A stretch of 64,000 bases of DNA from Cristatella mucedo. Its lineage: Eukaryota; Bryozoa; Phylactolaemata; Cristatellidae. The notes beneath the pieces were generated by a model. That model saw only the letters and a list, made by a program, of their open reading frames with translations, was not told the DNA's origin and made no database searches. The DNA is taken from positions 3,483,501-3,547,500 of the forward strand of contig WPIO01000019.1 in assembly GCA_009760855.2 (NCBI GenBank), given 5' to 3'. Position 1 is the stretch's first letter, and each line of letters starts with the position of its first letter. Of this stretch, positions 63,398 to 64,000 are shown in pieces. Made by a program: the position numbers and the translations under genes.

Positions 63398-64000
63398 GTC
63401 AAGATTAAAAAAAAACATGTCAACAAAGACTGCATACCCTCTCCACAGCACGTCTGTCATCAACAACTAAAAAACGGAACTGGCGCAGCAGTCACAGAGC
63501 ATGCATCGACAGAAACTAGCACTCGCTGGAAAACGCTCAAGAAAGGGCTGAAATAAGGCCCAGAGGCTATGAGCACTCTATGTAACAACAGAGGGCAAGA
63601 CCTTGCTAGATAACCATTGCATCTCAGCAACCACATTAATTGACGAAAATTAATGTTCCTTTCAATTTTGGTTAAAAATGCACCAATGCTACCTCATCAG
63701 AACGGCAGCTGGCAGCAGCTTGTACAAATCGATTAAGAATGCCAAGAACGTGATAAGAAATAAGAACGTAACAAATAAGACGGTCAAAAGGGAGACACGA
63801 ACACTGCTCGTGTAAGCAGCAGCACCAAAAATAAAAAAGAAACAATTGAGCGTTATGCTTATCCAAGTAGACTGACACCACGAGTAGTCATTGCCTGAGC
63901 TATGAAGTCAACTAGCTAGCCAGCCCTGGGCAAGGTTAACCATGCCGACGAATACCAATATAGATGCCACTTTTTAAATAACTTACGTGCAGTGCAGCAT
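63398..64000. other. probable RAD21 5' UTR intron, no gene seen
   Basis: AT-rich, without recognised exon or repeat. Interpreted as intron upstream of the first coding exon. Confidence 0.45.

Overview
This is animal (metazoan, probably invertebrate) nuclear DNA. Genes are split by GT-AG introns, the three recognised genes are animal housekeeping genes, and the space between exons is filled with decayed L2/CR1-type LINEs, two tRNA-derived SINE families, microsatellites and one hAT-type DNA transposon. I see no bacterial, organellar or viral gene. The species cannot be named from the sequence alone.

Layout. 1-10 kb is repeat debris with a diverged ~175-bp tandem array (3440-5020) and an L2 copy (5035-6178). 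10.3-10.7 kb holds a possible first exon ending at a strong donor beside a (GAG)40 run. 15.0-19.1 kb carries candidate exons of unrecognised genes; the best is a + strand pair, 18218-18479 and 18566-18774, joined in phase by an 86-bp intron. 19415-19596 is a hAT (SPIN-like) non-autonomous element. 24261-25070 is an intact 269-codon ORF with two hydrophobic segments and no recognised family. 25938-35720 (- strand) is LSM1 in four exons. 38736-49754 (+ strand) is a pyrroline-5-carboxylate reductase in six exons. 50094-63360 (- strand) is the cohesin subunit RAD21 in ten coding exons, with its 5' UTR probably continuing past the right edge.

All three genes were rebuilt exon by exon from the sequence. 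Phases agree at every junction: LSM1 134 aa, P5C reductase 298 aa, RAD21 604 aa. P5C reductase and RAD21 converge with 339 bp between stop codons. LSM1 and P5C reductase diverge across about 3 kb that contains a dead LINE reverse transcriptase. The genes do unrelated jobs (mRNA decay, proline synthesis, chromatid cohesion), so no shared pathway is implied. The human counterparts of all three are on chromosome 8, which suggests an old linkage group.

The most notable non-genic signals are the hAT/SPIN-like element, a SINE family whose tail is the L2 LINE tail, many perfect short hairpins at unrelated loci (some distinguishing copies of one SINE), and a 23-nt templated insertion inside an L2 copy copied from about 700 bp away.
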